Source: Algirhabdus cladophorae (GTDB lineage: Bacteria; Pseudomonadota; Alphaproteobacteria; Rhodobacterales; Rhodobacteraceae). From it: DNA of 64,000 bases. Position numbers and translations under genes: made by a program. Under the pieces are notes generated by a model, which was not told where the DNA came from, searched no databases, and saw nothing but the letters and a program-made list of their open reading frames with translations. This document shows, one piece after another, positions 27,581-35,719 of the stretch (positions within the stretch are counted from its first letter, which is position 1; each line of letters opens with the position of its first letter). The DNA lies in the NCBI RefSeq assembly GCF_044772865.1, contig NZ_CP173029.1, positions 2,108,001 to 2,172,000 on the forward strand, written 5' to 3'.

Positions 27581-28363
27581 TTAGCGTAATTTGGGCGGTT
27601 TTTGCGGATCCATGCCAGGGGCCGATGGGCTCTGCTCCTTGGCTGGTTGGGGGATATCAAACCTCAGACCGTGCTTGGCCAAATGCGCAGTAAAACTGTC
27701 GCTACGATCAAAGAATGCAACATCCAGACTGGCCGCGTCGATGTCCGCGAAATGCAAAGCTTCGGTCATAGCTTGCGACAGTGCGCCTTCGGCCCCGTGC
27801 ACCGCGTCGATAAAGGCCAGCATGTGCCCCTTGGCCCCACTTTTGTAGTGGACCTGAACCAAATAAGCCGACCGGGCAAGGCCTGCAGCGCCGGCCAGTT
27901 TCCCATCAAGGGCTGTTATAATTGCCTCTGGCACATGGGGCGGTGCTATTTCTTGCGGGATATCTTGCGCCTCGGACGGTTCTGGTTGGACCTGCTCGGC
28001 CAGCCAATCCACAGCCGCTGCATCCAACAACGTTTCGGACGGCGCACCACCTAGGTTCAGTCCAAGGCCCAAACCCTGCCCTGCCAGCATTTGAACGACA
28101 ACGCGCCCTGACAGGGCGGCATAGGGCGTCGCTTGGCCGACAAAATCCACCAATCGTTCTTCGGTATCAAAGATCAGGACAAAACTAAGGCCATCCGCCT
28201 CAAACACATGCGGCACCACTTGCGCCCCATCGGATTCGGCGGCCAGCAGCAACATTACTTCGGCCTCAGCCAGACGTTCGTAAAACGCAGCGCGATCTGC
28301 GTCTTGGCCCGACTGTTCCATCTTTTGATGGGCTACATCCAATCGGGTCAGTTGTTCAGTCAT
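27581..28363 (-). CDS. SseB-family protein
   Basis: 260-residue soluble protein resembling the SseB N-terminal domain family (LLLAAESDGAQVVPHVFEADG...VLIFDTEERLVDF) with an SseB-like C-terminal domain (AYLVQVHYKSGAKGHMLAFI). Function of chromosomal SseB-like proteins in alphaproteobacteria is unclear; enhanced serine sensitivity gave the family its name. The C-terminal tail is Pro/Lys rich and probably disordered. It overlaps the upstream UDG-like gene by 8 bp on the same strand, so the two are co-translated. Confidence 0.75.
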   Translation of the reverse strand: MTEQLTRLDVAHQKMEQSGQDADRAAFYERLAEAEVMLLLAAESDGAQVVPHVFEADGLSFVLIFDTEERLVDFVGQATPYAALSGRVVVQMLAGQGLGLGLNLGGAPSETLLDAAAVDWLAEQVQPEPSEAQDIPQEIAPPHVPEAIITALDGKLAGAAGLARSAYLVQVHYKSGAKGHMLAFIDAVHGAEGALSQAMTEALHFADIDAASLDVAFFDRSDSFTAHLAKHGLRFDIPQPAKEQSPSAPGMDPQKPPKLR

Positions 28364-28943
28364 TCAACACGCGCCTCACGGTCCTGCGCAATTTGGGCAA
28401 TACATCGGCCTCAAACCACGGGTTTTTCTTCAGCCACGATGTATTGCGCCAAGAGGGATGCGGCAAGGCAAAGACGCCGCTTGGTAGGTTTTGCCAGTTT
28501 GCAACGGTATCGCGCACGCGCGGTTTGCCGCCCAAATGCCACGCCATCGCATAGCCCCCCACCAAAATCGTCGCATCAAACGGGCCGAAATGGTCCAATG
28601 CAGCCGCACGCCATGTTTTGGCACAAATCGGCGGCGGCGGCAGATCAGCCCCTTTGACATCATAGCCCGGAAAGCAAAACGCCATGGGCAAAATCGCAAT
28701 CCTGGATCGGTCGTAAAATTCATCCTCGTCCAGACCCAGCCAATCGCGCAGCCGGTCTCCGGATGGATCGGTAAATGGCTTGCCTGAGGCATGTACCCGT
28801 GCACCGGGCGCTTGTCCCGCGATCAGCACACGCGCGCCTTTTTGGGCCCAAAGCACCGGACGTGGCGCATGTTTCGTGGCAGTTTGGGCAAACCGGTCTG
28901 CGCACAGCATACAATCTGTAATCTTTTGATGCATTTGACGCAC
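28356..28943 (-). CDS. Uracil-DNA glycosylase-superfamily protein with four cysteines
   Basis: 195-residue protein of the UDG superfamily. Motif 1 is IAGQAPGARVH and motif 2 is LPHPSWRNTSW. Cysteines C11 and C14 (DCMLCADRF) plus C90 and C107 have the CxxC...C-x16-C spacing used for a [4Fe-4S] cluster in family 4/5 enzymes. The motif 1 residue after GxxPG is Ala rather than the usual catalytic Asp/Glu/Asn, so activity on uracil is doubtful. It overlaps the SseB-like gene by 8 bp and diverges from yghU. Confidence 0.78.
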   Translation of the reverse strand: MRQMHQKITDCMLCADRFAQTATKHAPRPVLWAQKGARVLIAGQAPGARVHASGKPFTDPSGDRLRDWLGLDEDEFYDRSRIAILPMAFCFPGYDVKGADLPPPPICAKTWRAAALDHFGPFDATILVGGYAMAWHLGGKPRVRDTVANWQNLPSGVFALPHPSWRNTSWLKKNPWFEADVLPKLRRTVRRVLND

Positions 28944-29040
28944 ATAGCATGCTCCTCACGGCACAGACAGACCCCTCAATGGGCGATTGCACTGTGGTGT
29001 CGGTGGTCTAAGTTGCAGTGGACCCAAAATGGAGACCCGC

Positions 29041-29874
29041 ATGACCTATACCCCCGCAAAAGTCTGGACATGGGACGCAGCAAACGGTGGCGAATTTGCC
29101 AGCATCAATCGCCCGGTTTCCGGTGCCACACACGACAAAGACCGCCCCAAGGGCAAGCACCCCTTGCAACTGTATTCCCTGGCCACACCAAACGGCGTGA
29201 AAGTCACTGTTATGCTGGAGGAATTGCTGGCGGCGGGGCATGTTGGCGCTGAATATGACGCTTGGTTAATCAAGATCACCGAAGGCGCGCAATTCAGCAG
29301 TGGCTTTGTCGAGGTAAACCCAAATTCCAAGATCCCTGCCCTGTTTGACGAAGACACTGGTCTTCGGGTTTTTGAAAGCGGTGCGATCTTACTTTATTTG
29401 GCAGAAAAGTTTGGGGCGTTTTTACCAACTGATCTTGCTGGACGAACAGAATCGCTGAATTGGTTGTTTTGGCTGCAAGGGTCTGCACCCTATCTGGGCG
29501 GTGGGTTCGGCCATTTCTACAAGTACGCGCCGGAAAAATTCGAATACCCTATCGACCGGTTCACCATGGAAGCCAAGCGCCAACTTGATGTTTTGGACAA
29601 GACTTTGGCGGATCGCCGCTATCTGGCGGGCGATGACTACACGATTGCCGATATCGCCACTGCACCTTGGTATGGCGCTGTGGTCAAAGGCATTGTCTAT
29701 GACGCCGCCGAATTTTTGGACGCCGCCAGTTACACCCATGTCAACCGTTGGGCTGATGAAGTGTTTGCTCGCCCTGCCTTTATGCGCGGAAAAATGGTCA
29801 ACCGGGCTTGGGGTGACGAGGATGAGCAACTGCCCGAACGCCACGACGCCAGCGATTTTGACGCCAAACCCTAA
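29041..29874 (+). CDS. yghU: Glutathione S-transferase-like disulfide-bond oxidoreductase YghU
   Basis: 277-residue GST-fold protein of the Nu class. YghU has strong disulfide reductase activity with two bound glutathiones. The N-terminal extension (TYTPAKVWTWD...NRPVSGATHD) before the thioredoxin-like domain (LYSLATPNGVKVTVMLEE) is diagnostic. The ESGAILLYLAEKFG and NPNSKIPAL motifs are the glutathione-binding region. GGAG 7 nt upstream sets the start at 29041 over in-frame codons at 28987 and 29029. Confidence 0.93.
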   Translation: MTYTPAKVWTWDAANGGEFASINRPVSGATHDKDRPKGKHPLQLYSLATPNGVKVTVMLEELLAAGHVGAEYDAWLIKITEGAQFSSGFVEVNPNSKIPALFDEDTGLRVFESGAILLYLAEKFGAFLPTDLAGRTESLNWLFWLQGSAPYLGGGFGHFYKYAPEKFEYPIDRFTMEAKRQLDVLDKTLADRRYLAGDDYTIADIATAPWYGAVVKGIVYDAAEFLDAASYTHVNRWADEVFARPAFMRGKMVNRAWGDEDEQLPERHDASDFDAKP

Positions 29875-29890
29875 AAGGTGCGTGCACCTT
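29875..29890 (-). terminator. Short palindromic terminator between convergent genes
   Basis: Perfect inverted repeat AAGGTGC-GT-GCACCTT. Read leftward it is followed by TTTTAGGG, a short T-run, so it best serves the minus-strand gene 29889-30308. No T-run follows on the plus strand. Confidence 0.5.
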
Positions 29891-30308
29891 AGTGGAGCGT
29901 CACGCCCTCCAGCAATTCAGGGACCTGCGGTTCATTGAATTCGACCAGTTCGATATCCCAGCACTCTTGCGTGCGGCGGCAATAATAGTCGCCGTTGATC
30001 ACATTGATCACGGTCCCATCAGCAGCAAGGTTGGTCCATTCGACAGTGACTTTCAGCTTGCCTGATCCAATGATCTGTTGGTCAAGGATCCGGTATTCGG
30101 TTCGCTCGTGGGATTTTTCCTTGAGGTTGCTGCGGTACGTGGCCAGCACATCAGCTACCTTGCGAATTTGGTCCGCGAGGATCAGCCTGGAGCCTATGTA
30201 AATAGGCATTGGCAAGGTCATAGGCCCTACGGCGGCGGTGGTATCGCCTGCGTTAAATGCAGTCGCGATCGAGCTGAATACATCGATAATCTGGCGCATC
30301 TGTCTCAT
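29889..30308 (-). CDS. Hypothetical soluble protein (139 aa), possibly NTF2-like
   Basis: 139-residue protein without signal peptide or membrane segments. The helical N-terminus (IIDVFSSIATAFNAGD) followed by beta-rich segments (EYRILDQQIIG, KLKVTVEWTNL, VINVINGDYYC) resembles the NTF2/SnoaL-like fold, but I see no catalytic signature. A second in-frame ATG three codons in is an alternative start. It is divergent from arsR across a 186-bp region that contains the palindromic operator, so it could share that control. Confidence 0.55.
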   Translation of the reverse strand: MRQMRQIIDVFSSIATAFNAGDTTAAVGPMTLPMPIYIGSRLILADQIRKVADVLATYRSNLKEKSHERTEYRILDQQIIGSGKLKVTVEWTNLAADGTVINVINGDYYCRRTQECWDIELVEFNEPQVPELLEGVTLH

Positions 30309-30434
30309 CCTTTGCGTGTCCAGCCCTCAACTAAGAAGCGAAAACGCTTTCGGTAAGGGGATACCGTCGGATTTTTCCCCGTCCGACAAAATAACGCCAC
30401 GGCAAACGCAATTTCGATACCTTTTCCAGACCAG

Positions 30435-30458
30435 TTATTTCGATGTTTATCGAAATAA
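30435..30458. promoter_or_regulatory. ArsR/SmtB-type palindromic operator
   Basis: Perfect palindrome TTATTTCGAT-gttt-ATCGAAATAA, with 10-bp arms, 37 bp upstream of the ArsR-family start. A further half-site TTATTTCGAT lies at 30473-30482. AT-rich 12-2-12-like palindromes are typical of this repressor family. A TTGCAA box (about 30460) and a TATTTC box lie between and over the half-sites, so bound repressor would block the promoter. Confidence 0.75.
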
Positions 30459-30494
30459 CTTGCAAAACCAGATTATTTCGATATTTCTAATTTC

Positions 30495-30839
30495 ATGAAA
30501 ATATTTGATGACCCTGCCCTCGCCCTTGTTGAAGCCGCCAGCGCCTTTGCCGCACTTGGTTCGGAACAGCGTCTCAGCGTTTTGCGCTGTCTGGTCCGCG
30601 CGGGGCCAGATGGGTTGACCATCGGCGAATTGGGCGAGCGCACTGGCGTGACCGGCTCGACCCTGACGCATCATATGAAAATCTTGAACCAAGCAGGCCT
30701 TGTCGATCAGGCAAAAGAAGGACGCAAAATCATTTGTGTAGCCGTGGCCTATGATCGCGCCCATGCACTGTCTCAATTTTTGTTGACCGAATGCTGCGCG
30801 GATGCAGCCCACGCTCACGAGGATCATACTCATGGCTGA
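30495..30839 (+). CDS. ArsR/SmtB-family metal-responsive repressor
   Basis: 114-residue winged-helix regulator. The ArsR core includes LGSEQRLSVLRCLV and the recognition region TGVTGSTLTHHMKILNQAGLV. The C-terminus carries a vicinal CysCys pair and a His-rich tail (TECCADAAHAHEDHTHG), likely metal-sensing ligands. It probably represses its own operon through the palindrome at 30435-30458. The stop overlaps the permease start by 8 bp, so regulator and transporter are coupled. The exact metal or metalloid is not determined. Confidence 0.87.
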   Translation: MKIFDDPALALVEAASAFAALGSEQRLSVLRCLVRAGPDGLTIGELGERTGVTGSTLTHHMKILNQAGLVDQAKEGRKIICVAVAYDRAHALSQFLLTECCADAAHAHEDHTHG

Positions 30840-31860
30840 CCTGTCCAGCACTCCAGCCCCCACCCTTTGGGCACGAATTGACAAGGCATGGGCCTTCTGC
30901 GGTCTGATCATTGCCCTTGTTGCTGTATTTGATTGGGACCAGACCCTTGGCATCGTCCAGTTCGCCCTTGCCTCGCTTTGGTCGACGGCGCCATTCATCC
31001 TGTTTGCGGTTCTTGCCATCGGCGGATTGAAGGCAACGGGGGCCGAAGCCTTGATTGCAAAGGTGTTTCAGGGCCGACAGGTTCAGATGATTTTTCTAGC
31101 CTCCCTATTGGGTGGCCTATCGCCGCTATGTGCTTGCGAAGTGATCCCGTTTGTCAGCGCGCTGTTGGCCGCGGGCGCGCCTTTGGCTGCAGTGATGGCG
31201 TTTTGGCTTTCCAGCCCTGTCACGGATCCTGCAATGTTCATTATCACAGGCAGCGCTATTGGCTGGGATTTTGCGATCATGAAAACAGCCGCTGCCGTTG
31301 GGATCGGCATTATGGGCGGGTTTGCGACGATGGCCTTTGCCAAAACGCCTGTTTTTGCCGATCCCATTCGCCCCGGATCACCTGCAGCCCCCTGTTGCGG
31401 CAGCTCAAACCTGAATATGGAGACCCCTGTCTGGAAATTTTGGCAACACCCTGTCCGCCGCGCTGTGTTCACCGAAACCACTCTGGAAAATGGCCTGTTT
31501 TTGCTCAAATGGTTGCTGTTGGCCTACTTGTTGGAGGCTGTGATGGTTCAATATGTTCCCGCCTCTTGGATCGCCACGGTTCTTGGCGGCGATGGTTTAG
31601 GGCCAATCCTGCTTGGCGCCGCGGTCGGTGCACCGGCCTATCTTAATGGCTACGCGGCCATCCCATTGATCGGCGGCCTGTTGGACCAAGGGATGAGCCC
31701 CGGCGCCGCTATGTCCTTTGTCATCGCTGGTGGCATCACATGTATCCCTGCCGCGATTGCAGTTTGGGTCCTTGTAAAGCCCCGAGTGTTTGCCGCCTTT
31801 TTGGGCTATGCTTTAATAGGCGCGGTGCTGTCGGGACTGATTTGGTCATCGATGGCCTAA
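30832..31860 (+). CDS. Permease of the ArsP / SO_0444 metal(loid) efflux family
   Basis: 342-residue inner-membrane permease with about eight to ten helices. It contains the family hallmark SPLCACEVIP and a matching second-half segment GAAVGAPAYLNGYAAIPL. A cytoplasmic loop has APCCGSSN, a possible metal-binding CysCys. Related proteins export organoarsenicals (ArsP) or Cu/Zn (SO_0444). Co-operonic with the ArsR-family gene. The start at 30832 is preferred over the in-frame codon at 30802 because it matches the overlap and starts a normal N-terminus. Confidence 0.82.
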   Translation: MADLSSTPAPTLWARIDKAWAFCGLIIALVAVFDWDQTLGIVQFALASLWSTAPFILFAVLAIGGLKATGAEALIAKVFQGRQVQMIFLASLLGGLSPLCACEVIPFVSALLAAGAPLAAVMAFWLSSPVTDPAMFIITGSAIGWDFAIMKTAAAVGIGIMGGFATMAFAKTPVFADPIRPGSPAAPCCGSSNLNMETPVWKFWQHPVRRAVFTETTLENGLFLLKWLLLAYLLEAVMVQYVPASWIATVLGGDGLGPILLGAAVGAPAYLNGYAAIPLIGGLLDQGMSPGAAMSFVIAGGITCIPAAIAVWVLVKPRVFAAFLGYALIGAVLSGLIWSSMA

Positions 31861-31923
31861 CCACGTTGCGAGCCCCAAAACTTTGCATTATGCACGTCGA
31901 AAACGTCGACTTGGGGGAACAGT

Positions 31924-33168
31924 ATGTACCGCGTTTGGAATTTTGTGACCAACTATTCACTGCTGTTGATCTTTGGCGCCTTGATCGCACTGGTTTGGGC
32001 CAACACAAACGCGGAGAGCTACCACCATTTTGTTGAGTTTGTGATCTGGGATCATGCGCCCATCGGGCACTATCACCACGGACACCGCACGCTGACACTG
32101 CATTACCTCGTCAACGACATTCTTATGGCGCTCTTTTTCGCCATAGCGGCCAAAGAGGTGTGGGAGGCTGTGATCCTCAAAAACGGCTCGTTGCGCGGCA
32201 AAAAGGCTGCAACCCCCTTGTTTGCAACAGTGGGCGGCATGGTCGGGCCGATCAGTGTATACCTTGGACTGGCCTATTTCATGGGCTCAGAGACCTACAA
32301 CGCAGTCGCCAATGGCTGGGCTATTCCAACGGCCACTGACATTGCTTTCAGTTATTTGGTGGGCCGTTTGATCTTTGGTGCTGGGCACCCTGCAGTACGA
32401 TTTTTGTTGCTTTTGGCCATTGCAGATGATGCCGCAGGCCTGATTATTCTGGCGGTCTTTTATCCGTCAGGCGAACTGGCACCAGAATGGCTGTTGTTGT
32501 CTGCTGGCGCCGCAGCAGGTGTATATTTCTTGTTTAACTGGTTGCCACGGCGCATGGATCGAGGCGATCAGAACCGCCCGCGCTCGACCTTTGTGCGTGA
32601 AAAGCTGTCATTTTGGCCATATCTGGTCGCTGGTTGTGCCAGCTGGTACGGCTTTATGGTGTCGGGTCTGCACCCTGCCTTGGGCCTTTTGCCCATCGTG
32701 GTCACTATCCCTCACGCAGATCGTGCCTTTGGGATCTTTAGTGGCACGCAGCAATACCTGACCGATTTGTTGAACAAGATCGAACACGCACTCAAGCACC
32801 CCGTCGAGATCATCTTGTTCTTCTTTGGTCTGCTGAATGCTGGGGTAGAATTCTCTTCTATCGGCGACGCTACTTGGCTGGTGCTTGCGGGCTTACTGAT
32901 CGGCAAACCTATAGGTATTTTGCTGTTTGGCTGGATTGCAGCACGCCCACTGAACCTTGGTATCCCTGCGGGTATGCGGATCATTGATTTGGTGGTCATT
33001 GGCTTTGTGGCGGCGATCGGTTTCACCGTATCGCTGTTCATCGCCTCCGTAGCTTTCGAGGCCGGGCCGGTACAAGATGCCGCTAAAATGGGCGCGCTCT
33101 TTAGTTTCTTTGCCGCCGCAGTGGCCTTTGCATCTGGCAAAATCCTCCGGGTCCAAAAGCAAGACTAG
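31924..33168 (+). CDS. nhaA: Na+/H+ antiporter NhaA
   Basis: 414-residue inner-membrane antiporter with about twelve helices. It exchanges external H+ for internal Na+ and supports pH and salt homeostasis, as expected for a marine bacterium. The paired aspartates of the ion site are in LLAIADDAAGL. The NDILMALFFAIAAKE and WAIPTATDIAF segments are conserved NhaA blocks. It stands 63 bp after the permease gene and may have its own promoter. Confidence 0.95.
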   Translation: MYRVWNFVTNYSLLLIFGALIALVWANTNAESYHHFVEFVIWDHAPIGHYHHGHRTLTLHYLVNDILMALFFAIAAKEVWEAVILKNGSLRGKKAATPLFATVGGMVGPISVYLGLAYFMGSETYNAVANGWAIPTATDIAFSYLVGRLIFGAGHPAVRFLLLLAIADDAAGLIILAVFYPSGELAPEWLLLSAGAAAGVYFLFNWLPRRMDRGDQNRPRSTFVREKLSFWPYLVAGCASWYGFMVSGLHPALGLLPIVVTIPHADRAFGIFSGTQQYLTDLLNKIEHALKHPVEIILFFFGLLNAGVEFSSIGDATWLVLAGLLIGKPIGILLFGWIAARPLNLGIPAGMRIIDLVVIGFVAAIGFTVSLFIASVAFEAGPVQDAAKMGALFSFFAAAVAFASGKILRVQKQD

Positions 33169-33193
33169 CGCCGCAGTCAGCGCAACGCCGCCA

Positions 33194-33219
33194 CTTCCAC
33201 CGCAAATCGGAAGGTTTTT
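33194..33219 (+). terminator. Weak terminator candidate after nhaA
   Basis: Short stem CTTCC / GGAAG with a 10-nt loop, followed directly by GTTTTTG. Five base pairs is marginal, so this is tentative. Confidence 0.35.
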
Positions 33220-33251
33220 GCGCGGCTTTGCGCTTTGCCAACTGCTTGGGC

Positions 33252-33281
33252 TTGAAACAATCCGCCGGTTTAAGACATAAT
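33252..33281 (+). promoter_or_regulatory. Sigma-70-like promoter candidate for kpsT
   Basis: TTGAAA at 33252-33257 and CATAAT at 33276-33281 with an 18-bp spacer, each one mismatch from consensus. It lies about 100 bp upstream of the kpsT-like start and is correctly oriented. Confidence 0.5.
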
Positions 33282-33378
33282 GTTGACAGAATGTCGCTCT
33301 AAATACGGCGTTAACCAAGCTGGGATAGAGATACCCTAAACCCAGCGTGCCTGAGCAGGGCCGGAGATTGCGAGTAAA

Positions 33379-34047
33379 ATGCTCGAATTTGAGAATGTCA
33401 GTAAGTCCTTTTGGACCGGAAAGCAGCGCAAGGTGATCCTTGATCGTGTGTCTTTTCGTGTGGAACTTGGCAATTCTTTAGGGATCCTTGCCCCCAACGG
33501 GACCGGCAAAACGACCCTTGTAAACATGATGGCAGGTCTCGAAAAACCTGATGAGGGTGAGATCCGGCGCGGCTGCAACATCTCTTTTCCTCTTGGATTT
33601 ATGGGCGGCGTCGTCAGCAAACACACTGCCAAGGAAAACGCGCGCTACATCGCCCGCCTTTACGGGCTCGAACCGGACTATGTGGAAAGTTTTTGCCGCT
33701 GGCTATGTGGTATTGAGGAATATTTCGACATGCCTTTGGGGACCTATTCCTCTGGCATGCGATCCCGGTTTACTTTTGCGCTGATGTTGGCGCTGGATTT
33801 CGATATGTACCTGATTGACGAGGGCATGCCGTCATCAACAGATGTGGAGTTCAATAAAAAGGCCGCGCAGATCCTTCGAGAGCGGCTGCAAACGACCACT
33901 GTTATAATCGTATCACACCAGGCCAAAACCTTGGAACGCTACGCAAAATCCGCAGCTGTGTTGATCAATGGCCAGCTGCAAATGTTTGAAACCTTGGAAG
34001 AAGCGAAACATCTTTATGACTACGAAACCCAAGGCGAAGAAGTTTAG
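33379..34047 (+). CDS. kpsT: Polysaccharide export ABC ATPase, KpsT/CtrD/BexA-like
   Basis: 222-residue ATPase of group 2 capsule-type export systems. The Walker A reads ILAPNGTGKTT, with Ala where the first Gly is usual; the signature is YSSGMRSRFTFAL, and Walker B is YLIDEGMPSSTD, the KpsT-type variant. It energises export of surface polysaccharide across the inner membrane. It overlaps the KpsE-like gene by 32 bp. The membrane partner KpsM is not adjacent on either side and is not seen in the window. Confidence 0.85.
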   Translation: MLEFENVSKSFWTGKQRKVILDRVSFRVELGNSLGILAPNGTGKTTLVNMMAGLEKPDEGEIRRGCNISFPLGFMGGVVSKHTAKENARYIARLYGLEPDYVESFCRWLCGIEEYFDMPLGTYSSGMRSRFTFALMLALDFDMYLIDEGMPSSTDVEFNKKAAQILRERLQTTTVIIVSHQAKTLERYAKSAAVLINGQLQMFETLEEAKHLYDYETQGEEV

Positions 34048-35719
34048 GATCAGGCGCAGCGCCCCTGCTGCTCCGACCCAAACACCCCCACCCGCAGCGA
34101 CGACCCCGTCGCCTGCGCCCGCACGTCCAACGCCACAAGCGCAACCAGCGTCAGGGGCCCAACCCGCCCCACAGACCGAAGGCGGACAGGCCTTTGCACA
34201 AATCACCCCCAAACGCATCGCCGTTGAAGGGGACGTGGCCTCCAAGGGGCAAGTGACCACAGAAAACACAATTGATGCGATCCGCAAGGAAGGCCTGACA
34301 GGACGGCAATTGCGCATGGCCCGTCGCGTCGCGCAAAAGCACAACTTGGCCCCAATCAGCGACTTTGATGCAGTGCGATTGCTGCGCGAAAACGGTGTGG
34401 ATCCGTTCCAGCAATCGAGCATGTTGGAACTGGTCGTGCCGGACCAAAACGACAAAGGCGCCAAAGACGGCGCCCTGACCAAAAGCAAAATCCAACTGCC
34501 GCAAACAGTGCCGTCGGGTGACGCAAACCTACCCTCAACGGAATTGGGCCCAAACATCAGCCCCGCCGAGGCGCGGGCTGCGCAAATCGCAGAAATCCAA
34601 GCTGGTATCGCCAGTCGCCGTCGCAAGAAAATGGCTGTGTTGGTCACACGTCTGGCTTTTTTCGTATTCTTGCCAACGCTAATTGCAGGCTATTATTTCT
34701 ATTCTGTGGCCACACCAATGTATGCCACCAACTCGGAATTTCTGATCCAAAAATCTGAGGCGCAATCGCCCGGTGCACTGGGATCGGTATTTGGCGGCAG
34801 CGGACTGGCAACCAGTCAGGACAGTATTGCGGTACAAGGCTATCTGGGATCACGCGAGGCCATGCAACGGCTCAACGAAGACGTTGGGTTCATCTCGCAT
34901 TTTTCCGCGGAAAACATTGATGTTCTGCAACGGCTCGAGCCTGATGCCAGCAACTCAACTGCCTATAAACTTTACAAGAAATACGTCAAAATCGGCTATG
35001 ATCCCACCGAGGGCGTGATCAAAATGGAAGTGATAGCAGCCGATCCCACCACCAGCGAACTCTATGCGCGCAAGCTGATCGAATACGCAGAGGAACGCGT
35101 GGATGGCATTACCGGGCGCGTGCGTGAGGACGCAATGAAAGGGGCCCGCGCAAGCTTTGAAGACGCGGAGCGAAAACGCGAGTCTGCCCTACAGGTTCTG
35201 GCAAACTTGCAAGAAAGCACGCAAATTCTGGATCCGGCAGGCGCGACAGCTGAATTGCAAAGCCGCTTGGCCCAGCTGGAAACACGGCTGCTGGACAAAG
35301 AATTGCAACTGGCCGGACAATTGGAAAATTCGCGCCCCAACCAAGCCCGCGTAAACGCCTTGGAAACCGAAGTTCGCATCACCGAGGCGCAAATCCAAAA
35401 GGTCAAAGCCGAGATGACAACAACCGGTTCCGGGACAGATTCGCAGGCCCGGATCAATGCGCAGATCCGTGTGGCAGAAGAAAACTATCAAACCCGGACA
35501 CTTTTGGAACAGCAGGCTTTGCAGCAGCTGGAAACAGCCCGCATCGAAAGCGAACGTCAGGTGCGCTATTTGTCCTTGGGTGTTGAGCCAACAGCGCCGG
35601 ACGATCCGACATACCCGCGCAAGTTTGAAAACACCGTGCTGGCGTTTTTAATCTTTGCAGGCATTTATCTGATGTTCTCGCTGACTGCTTCGATCCTGCG
35701 CGAACAGGTTTCAAGCTAA
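34016..35719 (+). CDS. kpsE: Polysaccharide export inner-membrane protein, KpsE/CtrB/BexC-like, with long N-terminal extension
   Basis: 567-residue polysaccharide co-polymerase type protein. The C-terminal 360 residues have the KpsE plan: TM helix (about 206-230), periplasmic Wzz-like domain, coiled coil rich in Gln/Glu/Ala (about 380-500) and a second TM (about 538-557). The first 200 residues are unusual: a basic start, a Pro/Ala-rich linker (about 15-55) and a helical segment (about 80-130, GLTGRQLRMARRVAQKH). Typical KpsE is near 380 residues. The start ATG 34016 lies within the end of kpsT. The stop overlaps kdsA (TAATG). Confidence 0.8.
   Translation: MTTKPKAKKFRIRRSAPAAPTQTPPPAATTPSPAPARPTPQAQPASGAQPAPQTEGGQAFAQITPKRIAVEGDVASKGQVTTENTIDAIRKEGLTGRQLRMARRVAQKHNLAPISDFDAVRLLRENGVDPFQQSSMLELVVPDQNDKGAKDGALTKSKIQLPQTVPSGDANLPSTELGPNISPAEARAAQIAEIQAGIASRRRKKMAVLVTRLAFFVFLPTLIAGYYFYSVATPMYATNSEFLIQKSEAQSPGALGSVFGGSGLATSQDSIAVQGYLGSREAMQRLNEDVGFISHFSAENIDVLQRLEPDASNSTAYKLYKKYVKIGYDPTEGVIKMEVIAADPTTSELYARKLIEYAEERVDGITGRVREDAMKGARASFEDAERKRESALQVLANLQESTQILDPAGATAELQSRLAQLETRLLDKELQLAGQLENSRPNQARVNALETEVRITEAQIQKVKAEMTTTGSGTDSQARINAQIRVAEENYQTRTLLEQQALQQLETARIESERQVRYLSLGVEPTAPDDPTYPRKFENTVLAFLIFAGIYLMFSLTASILREQVSS

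Noticed and set aside
33283..33288. Perfect TTGACA box upstream of kpsT
   Set aside because: No -10 element lies 16-18 bp downstream; the TTGAAA/CATAAT pair just upstream is a better promoter.
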